Shown here: one piece after another, positions 60,701 to 64,000 of the stretch | How the letters are laid out: each line of letters starts with the position of its first letter | Numbering within the stretch: position 1 is the stretch's first letter | Assembly: GCA_907165065.1 (NCBI GenBank) | Contig: OU015533.1 | Location: forward strand, 25,126,578 to 25,190,577 | Direction of reading: 5' to 3' | Length of the DNA stretch: 64,000 bases | Origin: Caprimulgus europaeus | Taxonomy: Eukaryota; Chordata; Aves; Caprimulgiformes; Caprimulgidae | The notes under the pieces: generated by a model | Seen by the model: the letters and a program-made list of their open reading frames with translations, nothing else | Databases searched by the model: none | What the model was told of the DNA's origin: nothing | Translations under genes and position numbers: made by a program

Positions 60701-63700
60701 TTAAGCAGTGAAACAGAAAGGGGAGGCATGAGTGCCAGACTTGTCATTCACTGGATTTCTTATCTCTACTTACCCAATATCTTTTTTCTTTCCTTGCCTT
60801 CCCTTTGAAAACAGTTGAATGTCTCTTCTCTTAATGGGAAGTCAGATTCAGTTAAGAAACTTTAGAGTCTTCAGCCTCTGGCCTGATGGAGACCAGATGT
60901 TCCATGTGCTAGTATTTGTTCTGGTGGACAAAGTGAATGACTGAACTCTTAACTGAGAAAGATATTGTAAAATATGTTTTCCATTCTTGCCCCCCAGAGA
61001 AGGTGAGAATATGAAACAATATCATACTGTTATTCTCTCCATTAGCTTCCTTCTCCCTCACATGTCTTTGGGAAGCAACATGAAAAAAATGCAGGGCAGA
61101 ATCAGTATTTGTGTTCCCCAGGTTTAGGCTTGTTAGGGGCAGCTGGGGCAAATGTGTGCTCATATATATACAATGTATGTTGTGAATAGTCTCAAAGCTG
61201 AAGGAAGAATTGTATTAGAACTGAGTTTTAGCAATGGCATTACAGAGCAATTTCAGTTCAACTTGTAATCTTGTTGTATTAGTTTCCAAGAGCATGCAGA
61301 ATTTGATGGTGCTAACGCTTTTCTCCAGGACAAGCAAGCTATGTTGCACAGCTAATCCTGAAGCACGAGGGAAGTCTGGAATGGAGCAGGGCAGAGGCTG
61401 CTTTTCTCTGCCTGTATTCTTGGGAGGAGAGGAGTGAATACCAGGTTGATTGATATGCCTAGTTTAATGGATTATTCATTTTTCTGTTTGATTATAAACA
61501 AAACCCAGAAGCTGTATTGTTCGGCCTCTTTCTTCCTTCTCATCAGCTTTTTTAACTACTTCCTTTACCAACTCTGTTCTTCTTGTTAAAACAAAAAAAG
61601 CCTTGATAATAACTTCAAGATCTAAATAATTTTTATTTCTGTGATGCTAAATACCAAAACCCCTGCATTATAAAAATAGTTTTTGAAATGTCAAATAGTT
61701 GTTTAATTTGTGGCTGTAATTTTGCAGAGAAATAACATGCATTAATGGAAAACATTTTGTATCAGGTAATGTCTCTTAATATTGTGCTAGAGATGTCACA
61801 AATTTAAAGAAGTAATTTTATATTGGTGTAATTGTGGTCATGACAGAAAAGAATCAGAAAGCAGACTTTTACAGATAACAAGACAATATGTCTTGAAGTA
61901 AGAAATGTAAAGAAGGCAATTTTATTTTAAAAGCATTCATTTTCTTATTTCCAAACAAATAGCTGAATAGGTCAGCATTCATTAAAGTGCTGCTAGCTAA
62001 TAGTGTATTTCTCAACTGAAGTGGAACTGTAATGACTGAGGGCTGATTAAAAAAAAAAAAAGCACAAAAACCCCTTGACTTAAAATCATGCAATTGAAAA
62101 TGTCACTGGAAATCTGGCAAGCCAAGGGTTGTTGGGTTACTCCACTCTAAATATTGTACAAAATGAAACTGCAGTTATGTAACAACAAACTGCATGGGCT
62201 GCTGTATATGAGACCTTCAGAACGTCTGTGTTGGGCATTGCTCCATCTCAAGATGGTGGGATTCCTGCCTGCCAAACAAAACTGGCAAGAAAGTTGAGAA
62301 TCATCCTGATTATGCTAATCAAACAACATTTTAACCTTCCTTGGAGGAACAGATTCAAGTTTTCTTGTATATTGTTTAAATGTGATACTGTGTGCGTCTG
62401 TAGCATTTAATCTTTTTAATAAGAGAACTTTATCATAGTTTATCATTAGTAACTTTGTGGTGCTCAGCCCAAACAAGCGAATTAAATTATTTGACATGTA
62501 ATGTAGGAACTTTTGCTATATAAATACAAATATTTTCCTCATCTGACTAGTAACAGACATGGTGTTAAGTAATAAATTTGGCCTTTCTTTGATAAAGCAA
62601 AAGATTTTGAAGCGTAGATGACAACGCTTTTGCTGGATGGCCCTAGAGAATGTGACAGGTAGCATAATACTGCTGCTTTTCCACATTCTTCACTGTAAAA
62701 TTAGATTAAAAGTAACTGAAAACAAGTGCCAATTATTGTTGCATAGTGGCAGGGATGCTTATTAAGCTCCACTGACAACAGAGACAATCCCCATATTTTC
62801 CTATTTTCCTTCACAGTTGCCAATTGAAATAGAACAATGAAAGTCTGTGTGTTGCTCTGCAGTTAGATGTAATCAGTGTTATACATGCATTTATAAGTAT
62901 AGCTGGTTTTATTTTTCATTTAGTTTGGTTATATATCTGTATATACAGTAATATTTACTCTACTGTTTATATTTTTATGTTCCCTGATTGTTTCTGCTGT
63001 CACTTGTACCTGGGTAATTGTTTCTGCTGTCACTTACACCTGTGTAATCTCTTCAGTGAATGTAAAGAAACTAAATTGTGAACAAAATTTGTCATTTTCA
63101 GTTGAGAAAAACTTACCCTTCCCTGAGAGTAATTGCAATTGCAAGTTTATCATTGTGGTAGGTGTCCTGGAATTGAAATAGTTTTATTTTGTGCCAAAGA
63201 GATACTACTGACGTGTTGTGATAGAATTTTTACCAAATAGTAATACGAGATGTAGCAAAATTTCACCAGAGAATGAAATACAAATCAAAATAGGCAGAAT
63301 GTGTTTTGGTTCTGTAGCGAAAATGCTTTTTCACATTTCTGGAAAATTGGAAGACATTTTTAGATGTCTTTTAAGAATAGCAGTCTTTTCAGGACTAGTT
63401 GTGACTATGTATTTCATTTTTGTACCATGCTTTGAAGGCACAAAAATTTATGATGTTGTCATACATAAAAACAGCTGTAGTGGTTTAAGATAATCGTGTT
63501 CCATAAATGTTCACCAGCAAACCTGTCGGCTGAGACCCAGTAACTGATTTGTGAACATCTGTAATCTGTTAATAGCACTAATGCAATGAGTTACTTCACC
63601 TCAACTGAGAAGCCAATAACAAAATGCTAAGGTGTGATAATTAATGTTAGAGGCAGTAGTATCTTATGTGCAGTGGCTTGCTTCAGAAGTGAATGTAGCA

Positions 63701-64000
63701 TAGTGCCAACTGTACAATATGTATACTCAATGTCTTGTATTTTAGCAGAAAATAAAATAGGTCTGGCTAGAAGCATTTTGCATCTCTATGAGTAAAAACT
63801 GCATGATTTGCCTTTCCTGGCGTTTTTTAGTTCTCAGTCGTTTCTAGGCTGAACAGAGTAATTAATCTAAAAATCAATAATAAAAAAAGGAAGAGAGGAA
63901 GAAAATAGAAGTGTATTGCCTTAGAAGACAAACTATTTGTGCAGTTATGTCATGCATGGGTAATACTTGGTGTGTTTTAAGCCATGATGATATTCTATGA
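57771..64000. other. OSBPL6: OSBPL6 intron, part 2, to window end
   Basis: AT-rich sequence with no recognised gene, CR1 or LTR. It contains a 30-bp duplication at 62,987-63,046 and short A runs (58,685; 62,050). Frames up to about 90 codons (58,470; 59,865; 63,218) look random. No sequence encoding the expected next ORP6 exon was found, so that exon should lie beyond 64 kb. Confidence 0.5.
62987..63046. repeat. 30-bp tandem duplication
   Basis: Two adjacent 30-bp copies beginning ATTGTTTCTGCTGTCACTT (62,987-63,016 and 63,017-63,046) differ at three positions. A recent local duplication. Confidence 0.9.

Overview
The window is vertebrate nuclear DNA, almost certainly from a bird. It contains several CR1 LINE fragments, some with the CR1 3' end (ATTCTATG-type octamers, no poly-A tail), and long terminal repeats that I recognise as common avian endogenous retrovirus families. 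The background is AT-rich and gene-sparse, with one strong CpG island. There are no bacterial-style genes, tRNAs, rRNAs or CRISPR arrays. Nearly every long open frame is chance, CR1, LTR, or a by-product of GC-rich promoter sequence.

The only host protein-coding sequence I can support is the first coding exon of OSBPL6 (oxysterol-binding protein-related protein 6, ORP6) on the + strand at about 50.4-50.7 kb. It encodes 34 residues, matches the Ser/Thr-rich N-terminus I recall for ORP6, and ends at a good GTAAGG donor in phase 0. The rest of the gene (PH domain, FFAT motif, sterol-binding ORD) lies beyond the right edge. The CpG island at about 2.86-3.96 kb on the same strand is the best candidate for the OSBPL6 promoter and non-coding first exon. 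That makes about 47 kb of the window intron 1. A second possible first exon with a TATA-like box and two GTGAGT donors lies just upstream at 2.4-2.56 kb. A 14-bp palindrome holding a PAR-bZIP (D-box) core sits at the downstream edge of the island.

Layout: 1-2.4 kb, upstream sequence with nothing recognised; 2.4-4.0 kb, promoter region; 4.0-50.4 kb, presumed intron 1. Intron 1 holds a complete solo ERVK-type LTR with a 6-bp target duplication (10.2-11.1 kb), a truncated ERVL-type LTR abutting a CR1 fragment (14.2-14.7 kb), an unidentified broken minus-strand open region (20.4-21.06 kb), a CR1 with a recognisable reverse transcriptase fragment (32.0-33.25 kb), a head-to-head CR1 pair that forms an inverted repeat (42.2-42.7 kb), and an LTR of the first family in the opposite orientation (48.98-49.77 kb). 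Then come OSBPL6 coding exon 1 (50.44-50.73 kb) and part of the next intron to the window end, with a sense CR1 tail at 57.2-57.77 kb.

I found no convincing new biological system. The items most worth a second look are the broken minus-strand open region at 20.4-21.06 kb, the inverted CR1 pair inside the OSBPL6 intron, and the possible two-promoter arrangement with the D-box palindrome.
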